64,000 bases of DNA from assembly GCF_004379255.2 (NCBI RefSeq), contig NC_056047.1, forward strand, positions 26,984,293 to 27,048,292, written 5' to 3'. Positions 1-11,067 of this stretch are shown one piece after another (positions within the stretch are counted from its first letter, which is position 1; every line of letters begins with the position of its first letter). Source of the DNA: Salvia splendens. Lineage: Eukaryota > Streptophyta > Magnoliopsida > Lamiales > Lamiaceae. The notes beneath the pieces are model-generated. The model was not told where the DNA came from, did not search any database, and was given only the letters and a program-made list of their open reading frames with translations. The position numbers and the translations under genes were made by a program.

Positions 1-1430
1 CTCTATTGCTCTCTAGGGAATAGATATAGATGAGTGTTTCACACGAACTCTCAGAGCTTAGTTTTCCCATTGAACCAAGTTCTTGGGATCTCCAGTCATC
101 ATGGTTGGGTTACCACTATGACAATTCTTTAGTTTGTGGATTTTAAACTCATTCCCTCTAACAACTTATTCATTTGATTGCGATTTAAACCTTTGGTTAG
201 TGGATCTGCTAGATTATCCAATGACTTCACGAAGTCAATTGTAATCACCCCTATTGTGATCAAATGTCTCACGGTATTATGTCGTCAACGAATGTGTCGA
301 GACTTACCATTGTATAAGCCACTGTTTGCCCTCCCAATAGTGGCTTGGCTATCACAGTGAATTAACACTGGAGGCACGGGCTTTGACCAACATGGATATC
401 TTCAAGGAAGTTTTTAAGCCATTCGGCTTCTTCCGCAGCTTTATCTAAAGCTATAATTTCTGATTCCATGGTGGATCGGGCTATACATGTCTGTTTCGTA
501 GATTTCCACGAGACAGCACCATCCCTAATAGTAAAGACATATCCACTTGTTTAAAGTGAGTCTCTGTTATCGGATATCCAGTTCGCATCACAGTACCCTT
601 CAAGTACTGGGGGGTATATCGAGAATTATAGCCCATGATTTTGTATACATTTCAAGTACCTCAAAACTCTTACAAGAGCTTTCCAATGCTCCTTGCTTGG
701 ATTGCTCGTGTAACGACTCAACTTGTTCACAACGCAAGCAATGTCAAGTCTAGTGCAATTAGTCAAATGCATAATGCATTCAATGCCCCATGCATAATCT
801 TCTTATGCACCGGGCTTGCCTTTGTTCTTGCTCAAGTGAACATTTAACTCTATAGGTGTCTTAGCCGACATGCCATCATAGGCGTTGAATCTCTTTAGTA
901 CTTTCTCAACATAATGAGATTGTGTCAAGATGATTCCTTTGAATTAGAATTTTTTCATTCCCATATCCTTCATGTCAAAGTTTCTCTTTAACATAGTTTT
1001 CGTATAGTTAATCACTTAGGTGTTGCTACCCATGATTAACATATCATCAACGTAGAGACACACTATAACGTATCAATTATCAGTGTTCTTAATGTAGACA
1101 CATTTGTCACATTCGTTGATTTTAAATTCATTTGATAACATCACACTATCAAATTTCAAGCAACGATGCTCGTTTTAATCCATAGAAGGACTTAACCAGT
1201 TTGCAAACCTTTCTCTCTTGTCCAGGTACTACAAAACCTTCAGGTTGTTCCATATAGATTTCATCTTAAGTGACCATTTATACTTATCAACTGTTCCAAC
1301 GACCTTAAACTTGCTTTTAAGGACTCATTTGCATCCTAAAGGTTTAGCACCTTCACGTAGATCAACCAACACCTAAGTGTGGTTTAGCAAAATTGAATCA
1401 ATTTCGCTTTGAACAGTTTCTCTTTAATGC
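1..1430 (-). pseudogene. Copia A RNase H and reverse transcriptase remnant
   Basis: Read on the minus strand, this stretch encodes a broken Ty1/copia reverse transcriptase followed by RNase H. The catalytic LYVDD box lies at about 1042-1056. It is followed by text typical of the family, such as DMKDMG, ILTQSHYVEKVLKRF and KTPIELNVHLSKNKGKPG, and then by a decayed RNase H region running off the left edge. Many stops and frameshifts interrupt it, so no long ORF survives. It continues upstream (higher coordinates) into integrase and protease remnants of the same element. The 3' LTR must lie left of the window. The copia assignment is firm; the lineage looks Tork/Tnt1-like by wording, which is an inference. 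Confidence 0.85.
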
Positions 1431-2400
1431 AGCCCGTCTGGGCCAGCAAATGCTACTTTTATCGATGTTAGTTCTTCATCCAACATAAAAACAATATAGT
1501 AAGGACCAACTGTCTTTGGTGTACTGACCCTACTACCACGTCTTAGTATTGTATCGTTTGGATCGGGCCTTGTTCGCTTGTGCGATTCTGGCTCTTCATC
1601 CGTTGATTCAAAACTAGTGGCTTCATCCTCAATTCTCATCTCAGAATTGGATACAACATTTTCCTTGTCTTTGCGAGGAAATATATTTTTCAAGAAATAC
1701 TACATTTCTTGACTCAATTGTTATTCTTACGGTCGCAGTCGGTATTTCAGACTTGTATACAACAAATCGATAAGCACTCCTATTAAGTGCATACCCAATA
1801 AAGATGCAATCAACCGTGTTAGGACCGATTGTAACTTCTTTCGGCAGAGGAACCATCACCTTTGTCAAACACCCCCACACTTTGAGGTATTTGTAGGATG
1901 ACATCCTTTTCTTCCACAACTCATAAGGAGTAGCATCCTTACTTTTGAGTGGGATTTTGTTTAGGATGTAGTTGGCTGTCAAAACAGTTTCCCCTCACAT
2001 GTTCTGGGGCACCCCTGAACTAATCAGTAACGCATTTATCATCTCTTTAAGAGTTCAGTTTCTTGCGTTCTGTAGCACCAATAGATTGTGGTGAATATGG
2101 TGCAACCGTTTGAAGAATTATAGCACTTGTGTTGCATAATTCCTCAAACGGGGCTACGTATTCGCCTCCTCTATCACTTTGAATCATTTTAATTTCCAAT
2201 CCAAGTTGATTCCCAACTTCGTTCTTATAATTTTTGAACACTTCAATTGTTTCATCTTTACATCTTAAAAATAAAGATAGCAACATCTTGTGCAATCATC
2301 TATGAACATTATAAAGTATTTTATACCACTTCTAGTTTGCACGAATTTTAAATCGCATATATCAATGTGAATTTTCAAGGGGTTTCATGTTTCGTTCAAT
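1424..2400 (-). pseudogene. Copia A integrase remnant
   Basis: Three minus-strand ORF pieces (2295-2047, 1982-1641, 1693-1424) make up a copia integrase core and C-terminal part. Visible marks are MIQSDRGGEYVAPFEELC around the second catalytic Asp, then APYSPQSIGATERKKL, where the usual catalytic Glu sits in the NGVAERKNR position. Further on comes TANYILNKIPLKSKDATPYELW and VWGCLTKV, the usual end of the core, and GYALNRSAYRF before the linker to reverse transcriptase. Frameshifts separate the pieces, so it is not functional. Order and strand match the flanking RT and protease remnants. Confidence 0.85.
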
Positions 2401-2539
2401 AGAATGAAACGATAATCTAGTCATTTTCGCCTCAAGACAAGTCTCACATTTGTTTTGGGTATTGACTTCTTTTGTCTTTAGTAAATCCAAGTTTACTAAA
2501 CTTTTATAGCATTAGGATTCACATGTCCTAATCTATAAT

Positions 2540-3081
2540 GCCACAAATAGGTGGAAGTCTTTGCATTTTCATTATTAGCCAATGGCTTTTCAACGCGGCG
2601 AATAGCCGATACACTTAGTTTAAAAAGAACCCTCGGTTACATAACATTTTCCGATGGGTTTTCCAAACTTATACATAAAGAACTTATCAGACTCAAATAC
2701 AAGTTTAAACCCCTATTTAGAAGTATTGATCCAGAACCTATGTTCTTGCGTATGTCCGGGACATGTAGCATTTTCTTAGAGTGATTGTCACGTCGGACGT
2801 CATTTTGAGGAACACATCTCCAAAGTCGACACATTTGGACGAGGCTTGGTTCCCCATGTTGAGCTTCCTCCCCTCAACAGTCTTATAAGTTAGAACTTAC
2901 TTCTATCGGCCCACACACACACGTTGGCAGTGATGCTCGTGTCGATATACCAACCACATTTGTTCTCGACGTGGTTGACTTCTTCAGTTACCACAGCGAC
3001 TATGTTGCCTTTGGCATGTTTGATAAATTTGGCTCCCGACATTTCCCACAGTACAGATGTGTGCCATACGTCTCCCGACAT
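2540..3081 (-). pseudogene. Copia A protease and GAG-pre-integrase remnant
   Basis: On the minus strand, 3081-2890 reads CGWYIDTSITANVC, matching the copia aspartic-protease active site (normally D[ST]GA) with the Gly replaced. The stretch 2834-2637 reads MLHVPDIRKNIGSGSILLNRGL, typical of the segment between protease and integrase. The two are separated by frame changes. This is the upstream end of copia A on the left side of the nested Athila insertion; the rest of the element resumes at 12395. Confidence 0.75.
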
Positions 3082-3108
3082 ATTTTAAGGCACTAACGGG
3101 AGCGAAAT

Positions 3109-4430
3109 TGATAAGGCTCATTTTATGCATCAGTTTAAGGGTAAAATGTATGCTACTTGATCGGTTTATCGTTCAAAACAAGTGTTAAATGTGCAGAAAT
3201 GCCACTTGACCAAGGCAGCAAGGCCGAACTGATCAAGCAAGTACAAAAGGCGATAAAAGGCCAAGAATCGGGGGAGTTGATCAGGGGGAGTGATCAAGCA
3301 GTTAGGCGGGGACCGCTGACTTCTAGAAGAAGAACACGTGAGAAAATGATCTGGATATGGCGCACTATTCTGTTATCAAGGACGACGTTCTAGAAGGGGA
3401 CATGTGCTAGCTTATGAGACGCAAGGACGGAGCTGAGTCAGGAATATGTTACTTAAAAGCGTCGCCATTCTAGAAGGAAGGGCACGTAGCAATCAATGAG
3501 TCGCTCATTCTCAACATGAGCGAATATTCCCTGTCAAGATCGTTATCCAGCTGGAGGCCGAATCGAGCTTATAAATAGAGGGTGTGCCATCACAAAAGGA
3601 TCGGACACTTTACTTTCCGTCTAGTTTAGCTTAGCTTAGTTATCTAGCGTAGTTCAGCTCTCTAGCTTAGTTTAGTTCAGCTCTCTAGCTTAGTTTAGTT
3701 CAGTTCTCTAGCTTAGCTTAGATAGCTTAGTTAATAGGGCGACCGAAGGGAGCGCTGCAGAATACTCATTTCTGTTAGCGTTATCTTAAGTTTCCCGCTG
3801 AGATTTTTCTCAGTTCTTACCTCTTTCTTAGCTTCCGAAGTGATAGCTTAGTTAAAAAGGGCGACCGAAGGGAGCGCTACAGAATACTCATTTCTGTTAG
3901 CGTTATCTTAAGTTTCCCGCTGAGATTTTTCTCAGTTCTTACCGCTTTCTTAGCTTCCGAAGTGTTAGCTTAGTTCAAATTTCACGCTGTACTCAGTTTT
4001 TAGTTTAATCAAAGTTATTTTCGTTTACATTCTCGCATTTACTTTTCTGCTGTTAACTGCAATTCACTTGACCCAGTAGTTAAAGTTTCATTGATCAAGC
4101 TAGCTAGTTAAATTTTTCCTAGAGTAAAGACAATAGTTAAAAAACTCCCAAGTTAAAGCGTGGCAGCAGCCAACCCCCCCTGTTCACTACTCACACACTC
4201 GACACATCAACTTCTCTGTGGGATCGACCCCGAACTTGCCTCTTTACTGTTAAAGTTGTGCAAAACTGGGAGTTTATAAATTACTTTGGCAAGGAAGAAA
4301 GAGCGAGAGCAAGACTTCAGTGATTAAGTGGCTACGACAATTTGCTAACTGATCCGACCGGTTCAGTTATCATTCCATATAACTTGATCCGCATTCTAAT
4401 CGCGTTTTCGCCTCTTTCCAAGCCCCGCCA
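3109..4430 (+). repeat. 5' LTR of Athila-like element
   Basis: A 1322-bp LTR paired with 11068-12394. The U3 TATA box TATAAATAG is at about 3570-3578. Downstream is a minisatellite of GCTTAGTTTAGTTCA-type units (about 3602-3735), then a tandem duplication of about 121 bp (3721-3841 and 3842-3965) containing GGGCGACCGAAGGGAGCGCT. Both features are also in the 3' LTR, so they predate insertion. The LTR copies differ at many scattered sites, indicating an old insertion. Confidence 0.93.
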
Positions 4431-4433
4431 AAA

Positions 4434-4451
4434 TGGCGCCGTTGCCGGGGA
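4434..4451 (+). promoter_or_regulatory. Primer binding site, tRNA-Asp type
   Basis: TGGCGCCGTTGCCGGGGA begins 3 nt after the LTR end. It is the complement of the 3' end of plant tRNA-Asp and the usual primer site of Athila elements. The identical 18-mer recurs at 33462 and 54620. Confidence 0.92.
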
Positions 4452-4550
4452 AGCATGGTGTTATTTTATGTTTGTGCGTAGTGCGTAGGTGTATATAGTC
4501 TTATTTCCTTGTTTTCTCATTTTTTGTTTTTTTTTTGTTTTTCACTGTTG

Positions 4551-6310
4551 ATGAGAAGGTACCAACGCGGTGGACACTGGAACCATCCCTTTCTATACAA
4601 AGAGACTAACGCACATTGGAGAGTCCAGGAAGCTGGAGTTGTCACCATTCGTTACAGAGCCGCATTAGAAGCAGCAGCAGCCGCCGAGCAAAATACATAA
4701 CCTCCACCACCTGAACAAACAGGAGCAAAGATGGCCCTCGCCGACAATGACTCTGGAATCGGTTCTTTACACGCTCATGGCGATAGGGATCCTACACATG
4801 CCATTACCGCTACTCCTGGGATGTGGACCATCGCGATCAAATCGGGAGTACTGGCTATTTTGTCCCACTTTAACGGTCTTTCGAAGGAGTGTCCGTATGC
4901 TTTTCTGGAGGAATTCTGCCGATACTGTGATATTCAGCCCGTGCCAGCTGGATCCACATCCGAAGATTACAGGCTTAAGGCTATTCCCTTCGTTTGGAAG
5001 GGGGACGCAGGTGTCTGGCTGTCTAGGCTGCCAGAAGGTTCCATCAGGACTTGGGCTGAATTCCGCATGATATTCCTCGATCGTTTCTTTCCAGCATCGA
5101 AAACAAGTGCCCTGAAAAGGGAAATTACAGAAGCCAGACAGGAGTATGATGAGCCCCTTGGCCAGTACTGGGATAGGTTCCAATGGCTGCTTCAAGCATG
5201 CCCTAACCACAAGCTGGGAGAGAAAGAGATCTACTTGATCTTCTATGGCGGACTCACGGTGGACAGCAAGAACGACCTCAACCTCGCAGCACAAAGGGGA
5301 CTTCTCGAAAACCGCATTTAGCCAAGCTAAGAATATTTTGGAGAGGCTGATTGAGGCTAAGCGGTCGTACGAAACATCTCGAGGGCAGTTCAAGAGAGGA
5401 GCAGTGCACGCAGCAGAGGCGCGCAACGATGAAAAGCTTGAGGCTCGATTCGAGCAGATGGAGAAGAAACTGCTGGAAGCAGTAGAAAGAAAGAGACCGC
5501 CTCCACCACCTGCACCGAAGGAGACAAAGTATGTGCCGCAGCCGCCACCGCCAGAAGAGCATCACTACTATTACTGCGAGTTTCCCCCTGAGGTAGAGCA
5601 AGTAAATGCCATGGGCCACTAGAACGCAAATGGCAACTGGATCCAGGGGAAGCAAAGGGATGCTCCATGGAGGGACCACCCCAACTTCAGGTGGACTGAT
5701 CAGAATCAAAGCCAACCACAACTAACCGTGACACAACAGGTACAACTGGCCAGCTCGAATCCTGGATAGACCAAACACTGGAGGGAATAGAATGCAGGGA
5801 GGTCAGGCAGGTTGGTCAAGTGGACCTCAAGGGAACTGGTCAAGTGGAGGACAGCCTAACTTGTCAAACCGACAACAGGAATGAGACTGGGGGTACCAGC
5901 ATCAAATCCCCCAGTTTAGCAATCAAGGAAGGTAGCCAAACAATCAACTGGTGAATTATGATCTGCAATACCAAAGAGGGAACTCACAGTATTTCCAAGG
6001 GAACCAGCAAAGTCATTTCCAGAACCAGCCAGAGCAGTATGGAACTTCCGGCTACTACCAGCAAGGCCATGGAGGAGGCCGATTTAATCAAAGAAATAAC
6101 AGGCAGCAAAGTGAAGGTCCAGGGGATATGATGATCCCACGCCAACCCCATGATGATGTGCGAGAAATACAGGAAGCCCAGAGGGAACAGAGAGCTGCAT
6201 TAGAAATGCTTGCGAAGCAGTTATCTCGGGTCGCCATGTCACTGCGCGAGCTGAGAGGTAATGAAGGAAAGATTCCAGCTACAGTGTAACCACCTGCGGG
6301 GCGAGAGAAT
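4551..6310 (+). pseudogene. Athila-type gag, broken
   Basis: The reading probably starts near 4551 (MRRYQRGGHW) and meets an in-frame TAA at 4698 before the long ORF 4731-5321. That ORF has the retrotransposon gag core: LSHFNGLSKECPYAFLEEF, then WLSRLPEGSIRTWAEF, FLDRFFPASKT, and YWDRFQWLLQACPNH. A frameshift near 5300 moves the reading to 5245-5622, which is charged and then Pro-rich. More stops follow. The C-terminal part is recovered at 5951-6289 (Gln/Asn/Gly-rich, then a helical segment EMLAKQLSRVAMSLREL and GKIPATV), as in the end of Athila gag. It would form the particle shell but cannot be translated as one chain. Confidence 0.85.
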
Positions 6311-6493
6311 GTCAACACAGTCTCTCTGAAATCAGAAGGAGTTTATCAAAGCTCAACTGCAAGTTTTCCAGCACCCAGGACCAGTCATAATAAAAACTTT
6401 GAATCCAGCGCCCTTGATCAAGCAACAGCAGAAGAAGAGTCTAACATCCGTGAACAGGTTGCTGAAAAGAGAAGGAGGGTCGAAGCAGAAAAA

Positions 6494-7003
6494 GTGACCT
6501 GTATGATCCAACCTGGTGATCTCCCCCCCAAGAGAACTGACCCAGGGGTATTTACGCTCCCAATTTCCATCAGAGACGTTCAAATGGAGCACGCAATGTG
6601 CGACCTATGGGCTTCCATCAATATTATGACATATTCTATATACAAGAAGCTGGGGAATGCTAAGCTCGTCAAAACTAATATGAAAATACAGCTAGCAGAC
6701 GGGTCTTGCATTTATCCCGATGGAGTTCTGGATGATGAAATCGTCAAGGTGAACAGATTTATGTATCCCGCCAACTTCTTTGTTATAAAAATGACGGAAC
6801 CAGGAGCGGAGGAGTCTATTGGAATCCTTTTGGGGATACCTTTCCTATCCACCGCCAACACAGTCATTGACGTCCGTCATGGGACGATTAATCTGGAGTT
6901 TAAAGGAGAGCGACTTACAGTCGGCATTAATAAAGCTGCAAGAAGGCCACAGGACAGAGAGATCATACAATCACTAGATACTGTCGGGAGCAGGAATGTC
7001 TAG
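6494..7003 (+). pseudogene. Athila-type aspartic protease domain
   Basis: The ORF matches the Athila protease region: DPGVFTLPISI, then AMCDLWASINIMTYSIYKKLG, KIQLADGSCIYPDGVLDDEIVKV, and SIGILLGIPFLSTANTVIDV. The active-site triplet expected as D-L-G reads D-L-W, so the catalytic loop is damaged even though the frame is open for 169 codons. It follows gag directly and precedes a gap in pol. Confidence 0.85.
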
Positions 7004-7009
7004 AAAAGA

Positions 7010-7433
7010 AACTCTTAAATACACCATCTTCCAAGTCCACTAATGATGAAAAGCTTAAAAGGGAAGCAGCTGACTGGATTGAAGCAACAATGACTGGGGC
7101 AATGGATGGTCAAGATATTGAGGGAGCAATTATGGATTTCTGTAAGCCACCCGACCAAGGTGGCTCGTCGAGAAGGGAGCTGAAAAATTCCGCGCCTACA
7201 TGGCAACTAGTGCCTCTACCTGCGACGCTGATTACCATCAAGAACCTGTCCAGACAGATCACAAACCAGTCAAACCAAGTTTGCAGAAATAGGAAGAACT
7301 ACTCTTCCAACATCAACCCAAGCTAATGCCAAAGAAGCGAAGTTCAAACTGGTCTGACCCTCGAACAGTCATGACAAGGCACACACATGTGGTAAAATTC
7401 CCATACCCTACTAACCAGGAGGAGATCTGAACT
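7010..7433 (+). pseudogene. Deleted/decayed reverse-transcriptase interval
   Basis: Between protease (ends 7003) and RNase H (from 7434) only about 430 bp remain where the reverse-transcriptase core of roughly 600-700 bp should lie. No YVDD/YIDD or other RT motif is legible in any frame. The element has lost its polymerase core. Confidence 0.55.
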
Positions 7434-8244
7434 TTGATAGGGCATGCTGGGGTCTATGAAGGATTCGTCAAGGATTTCGCCAGGAGAGCCCAGATCCTAA
7501 CGAAACTTCCCCAGGATGACGTAGAGTTTGAATTTTCTGATATCTGCAAAGCCGTGTTCCCGTTTCTGAGAGATCGATTGATGAGTTTTCCTATAGTACG
7601 CTGCTCTGACTGGAATCACTCCTTTGAGGTAATGTGTGAGACTAGTAACTGTGCTGTGGGAGCAGTACTAAGTCAGAAAATCCAGGGGGAGAGTTACGGC
7701 GTCTTCTACGCCTCTAAAATCCTGAATCAGACACAAAGGAACTATGATATGACCGAAAAGGAGATGCTATCGGTAGTCTTCGCATTTGAGACGTTCAGGC
7801 TGTACCTGCTGGGGTCCAAAGTGATGGTCTATACAGACCATATGACTATCAAATATCTCTTGGCAAAAAAAGGAATCAAAGCCGCGGTTAATCAGATGGG
7901 TGCTTCTTCTGCAGGAATTTGACTGGGAAGCAGTGGATAAGAAAGGATGTGAGAACAGAGGGGCGGAACACCTGAGCCAAACTCTACAAGAAGATAACGG
8001 TGAAGCCATGACAAACGTTTTCCATGAAAAGCACCTGCACCTGTCCGAGTCAACACCTGAAAGACAGTGGATCTACCAGGAAGGGAGAATTGATCAAGCC
8101 GAACAAGGAAGCAGAGGACGGAAAGAGCCATTATTTGCAGATATGGCCGACTACTTGGTGGCGAGCAAATTGATTGAAAAGGACGGAATGGAAGCGTTTG
8201 TAGTGGACGACATTCCACTACTAATGCCTAGCTCGCGCCAGTGA
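7434..8244 (+). pseudogene. Athila-type RNase H and start of integrase region
   Basis: The ORF 7434-7922 begins with the RT-connection text HAGVYEGFVKDFARRAQILTKL and continues into RNase [62 protein letters not shown] frameshift near 7900 moves to 7900-8244, which holds [25 protein letters not shown] and [13 protein letters not shown], the usual lead-in to integrase. The frame ends there; no HHCC finger or integrase core follows. The function would be removal of RNA during reverse transcription. Confidence 0.85.
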
Positions 8245-8750
8245 ACAGGTAAAAGGAGTGATCGGGTACTAATGGGTAGTCTGCTTGATCAAGCAACAAA
8301 TTCTAAATCTCTTAATCTGATCAAGTGACATCCCCGGAGAACCCGGTCAAGTCCTTGATAGTGTAAATAGTTTTTTTAGTGTGTTAAGTTTTATTTTCTT
8401 AAGTTAATCAAAGATCGGGCGGAAGAAATGAAACTGATCAAGTGGAACTCATTGAGATTTCATCTGGAATTAAAATATCCACTTGATTAGTGCAATTTAA
8501 ATTTAATTAGTAGTACAGTGATTGAGTTGACAAAGGCATGTGATGATAAGACGTGTGCAGTAATTAGAAAGGTGTCAGGCGGCGCCAACTGTCACAATGA
8601 AGAGACGTCTTGGAGAGAAGGAGGAAGCGTATTGGAGAAGATTTGCCACCTGGCACTCTAAAAAGGTGCGCCTGCACGTGAAGAGTCGCACAAGTCTGAA
8701 CAGACGCAGAGATCTCAAACGGGCAAGAATCTCAACAATCGGGGTTACAG

Positions 8751-8803
8751 TATAAAAAGGGTCTTTCGGATCTCACTTTCCATCAACTACTTTCAGAACA
8801 TTT
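8751..8803 (+). promoter_or_regulatory. Internal TATA box ahead of the 3' ORF
   Basis: TATAAAAAGG at 8751 sits 53 nt before the ATG at 8804, at a spacing normal for a plant core promoter with a short leader (candidate start near CATCAAC at about 8781). This suggests the 3' ORF may be transcribed from its own promoter. Inference from motif and spacing only. Confidence 0.45.
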
Positions 8804-9481
8804 ATGCTATCCTCTACTACTTCTTTCCGAATTCAAATCACCCGCAGTCATAATCAGAGAGAAATGCAGGGCAATCAACTCGAGACATCCAATATTTCCT
8901 CATTTTCTTCAGGAACCGGTATCAACAGTAATAATCAACGATCCTTGTCACCACCCAGCCCACCAGCCACCAGAACCCCGTTATTTCCTCCTAAATTCAT
9001 CGGCTCGCTCCAATATGTGGACCCGGCTGACATAAGGCGTGTGGACTCCATACTCAAAAGTTTTCCCACCGGCGCTGCCGTGGAGATTTACACTGCCCTC
9101 AAGGCCCGCCTAGGAATTTCTCGGTCTAAGGACCCCGCTTCGCCACCATCAGCAGAAGGGCCGCCTCTTCCCAGTAACCTCCTTCTACGACGAAAGGAGG
9201 CAGAATTTAACCTTTCTTCGACTACAGAGGATGACTCCATCCCGAGAAGGACGCGCCGCCAGACGATGAACCAGCTGCTTCTTGAAGCTGAGGGTTCAAG
9301 ACAGCAAGTGGATGAGAAGAGACAAGCGTACCAAGGGACCAGAGCAGTCATAGAAGCAAGCAAGACTGTGGAGGGCAACCAGGTGAGAGCAGAGGAAGGG
9401 AGCAAGAGGAAGGGGGAAGAAAGTATCCTTCCTCCCCCTGATAAGGGCCACCGTACCAATCCAAGTTATGGGGCTTACTAA
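8804..9481 (+). CDS. 3' ORF of Athila-like element, unknown protein
   Basis: An uninterrupted 225-codon ORF in the place where Athila elements carry a third, env-like ORF. The N-terminal half is rich in Ser, Pro and Asn. The middle has a possible conserved patch, PPKFIGSLQYVDPADIRRVDSILKSFP. The C-terminal third is highly charged with helix-forming stretches (RRTRRQTMNQLLLEAEGSR, RAVIEASKTVEG). I see no signal peptide or membrane segment, so an envelope role has no support in the sequence. It is the only intact ORF in an otherwise broken element and has a TATA box just upstream. I do not recognise the family; it may simply be a relic that stayed open by chance. Confidence 0.5.
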   Translation: MLSSTTSFRIQITRSHNQREMQGNQLETSNISSFSSGTGINSNNQRSLSPPSPPATRTPLFPPKFIGSLQYVDPADIRRVDSILKSFPTGAAVEIYTALKARLGISRSKDPASPPSAEGPPLPSNLLLRRKEAEFNLSSTTEDDSIPRRTRRQTMNQLLLEAEGSRQQVDEKRQAYQGTRAVIEASKTVEGNQVRAEEGSKRKGEESILPPPDKGHRTNPSYGAY

Positions 9482-9690
9482 CGCTGCCAGCATGCTTCTC
9501 CCCACGAAGGAGAAAAAGAATAAAAATACCAAAGAGGAGGAGCTCGGATAAACGCGAAGCCTTAGAGGCAATAGGCCTGTGTAATGGAGGCAATAAAGAA
9601 GACGTGCAACATCCCCTGATTCAACCATCTAGAAGGCAGTAGTATTACCCTTAACTCTGTTTCTTTGTGTAAATTGTGTTTTTGACTCCG

Positions 9691-9729
9691 TTCTCACACT
9701 TAGTCCTGTGTATGGACTAAGTGTGAGAA
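9691..9729. repeat. Perfect 16-bp hairpin in 3' non-coding region
   Basis: Arms TTCTCACACTTAGTCC (9691-9706) and GGACTAAGTGTGAGAA (9714-9729) are perfectly complementary around a 7-nt loop. A near-copy occurs at 9806-9842. Confidence 0.85.
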
Positions 9730-9805
9730 GTTTATAGAAGTTGTTGTCTGTTTTGCCTATTTGTATGTTTTTTTATTTGTTAGCATGCGTTGATCGCTAG
9801 CACTG

Positions 9806-9842
9806 TCTCACACTTAGCCCAGTGTCTGGTCTAAGTGTGAGA
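9806..9842. repeat. Second hairpin of the same family
   Basis: Arms TCTCACACTTAGCCC (9806-9820) and GGTCTAAGTGTGAGA (9828-9842) pair with one mismatch around a 7-nt loop, 115 bp after the first hairpin. The right arm TAAGTGTGAG recurs at 11053-11062 next to the 3' LTR. Confidence 0.85.
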
Positions 9843-9876
9843 AGTTTCCCTTGTTTGTTGTGTCATTGCCTGTGCC

Positions 9877-9956
9877 TAACCCTTTTTCCACTGCATCCAG
9901 TCCCTCGTGGACGAGTTCATATGCAGTGGGTAGGAGGGACGGGTTAGTTACAGTAG
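9877..9956. repeat. Third, longer stem-loop
   Basis: Outer arms CCTAACCC and GGGTTAG and inner arms CCACTGCAT and ATGCAGTGG can pair with internal loops. It follows the two perfect hairpins. The remaining 3' non-coding region (9957-11067) shows no gene. Confidence 0.5.
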
Positions 9957-11067
9957 AATCATACATGCTAAAAATTTTCAAAAATAACAAATTCCAGTTA
10001 ATAATAAATTAGGCAACATGCATGAAATTGGATAAAGGGAAGACTTGATTACCTTTTGGAAGAGTTAGAAAAAGGTTTTAGTATGCTCGCATGTAAAAAC
10101 TTGATTGCAAAAACTTGATCAATTTGAACGAGGCAAGTATGATAGAAACGCTCAATTTCTAAACCAACTGTGAAGCCTCTCTATATATGAGTTATAAGCC
10201 AAAAGTAGAACACTTTCTACTATTTTTACAAAAGATATTTTTACGAGAGGCTGACTTTTAGTATTGAGATGAAAATTGCACAAGTAGTAAGGACTAAAGG
10301 AATTAGGACTTAACCACTTGAGCCGTTTCTTTTCCTTCGTTCCACAAACCCGCCTCACTAATCAAGGCACCCCTTAGTTAACCACGTTAAGCCCATACAC
10401 TTTTACCTATTCTTTGAAGCCTTAAAACCAAATTTTACGTTTTACATCACGTGAGAAAAAGGGTCAAAGAAATGATATATAACAAAAGGGGATGGCGATA
10501 AAATGTTCAAAATAAAGGGTAGTCGGGTTGATCAAGTTAGACAATCGGGTTGATCATATAAAAAAATTAGGAATAAAGAAAAGGTTTGAGAAAAAGAAAG
10601 AGGCAGGAAATAGTTGTAACCTGACCCAGAAAATCAAAAGTCAAAAAAAAAATAAGCCGAAACAAAGACCTTAAGGAACTATCTTGTGCAGTCCGATTCA
10701 AAGTATTAAATTTATGGCAACATCGAGTGAACAGTCCTAACATCTCTGGTGAGAAATGAGTGACTGAGTGAATCCAACAGTGGTTTTTAAATTGAGCAAT
10801 CTTGACAAGATGACACCTTGATCAAGCAAAAGCGAAAGAGAAGGAACACAAGATACTGGCAAATGGATTAACCTCGACCTCGGGTATGATTGTCGAAAAA
10901 TTATCCGGTCTAATGCATGCATGTGAATACGTGTTTTTAAGGTCTTGTTTCTCTTTTCGTTTTTTCTTTTACTTGTGAAATAAGTAAACCATGTCTGAAA
11001 TTTGCCTTATCTTTTTCATTTCTTTTTCATTATACTTGAGGACAGTATGTTTTAAGTGTGAGCATTT

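Noticed and set aside
4767..5426. 219-codon minus-strand ORF
   Set aside because: Antisense of the clearly conserved gag core.
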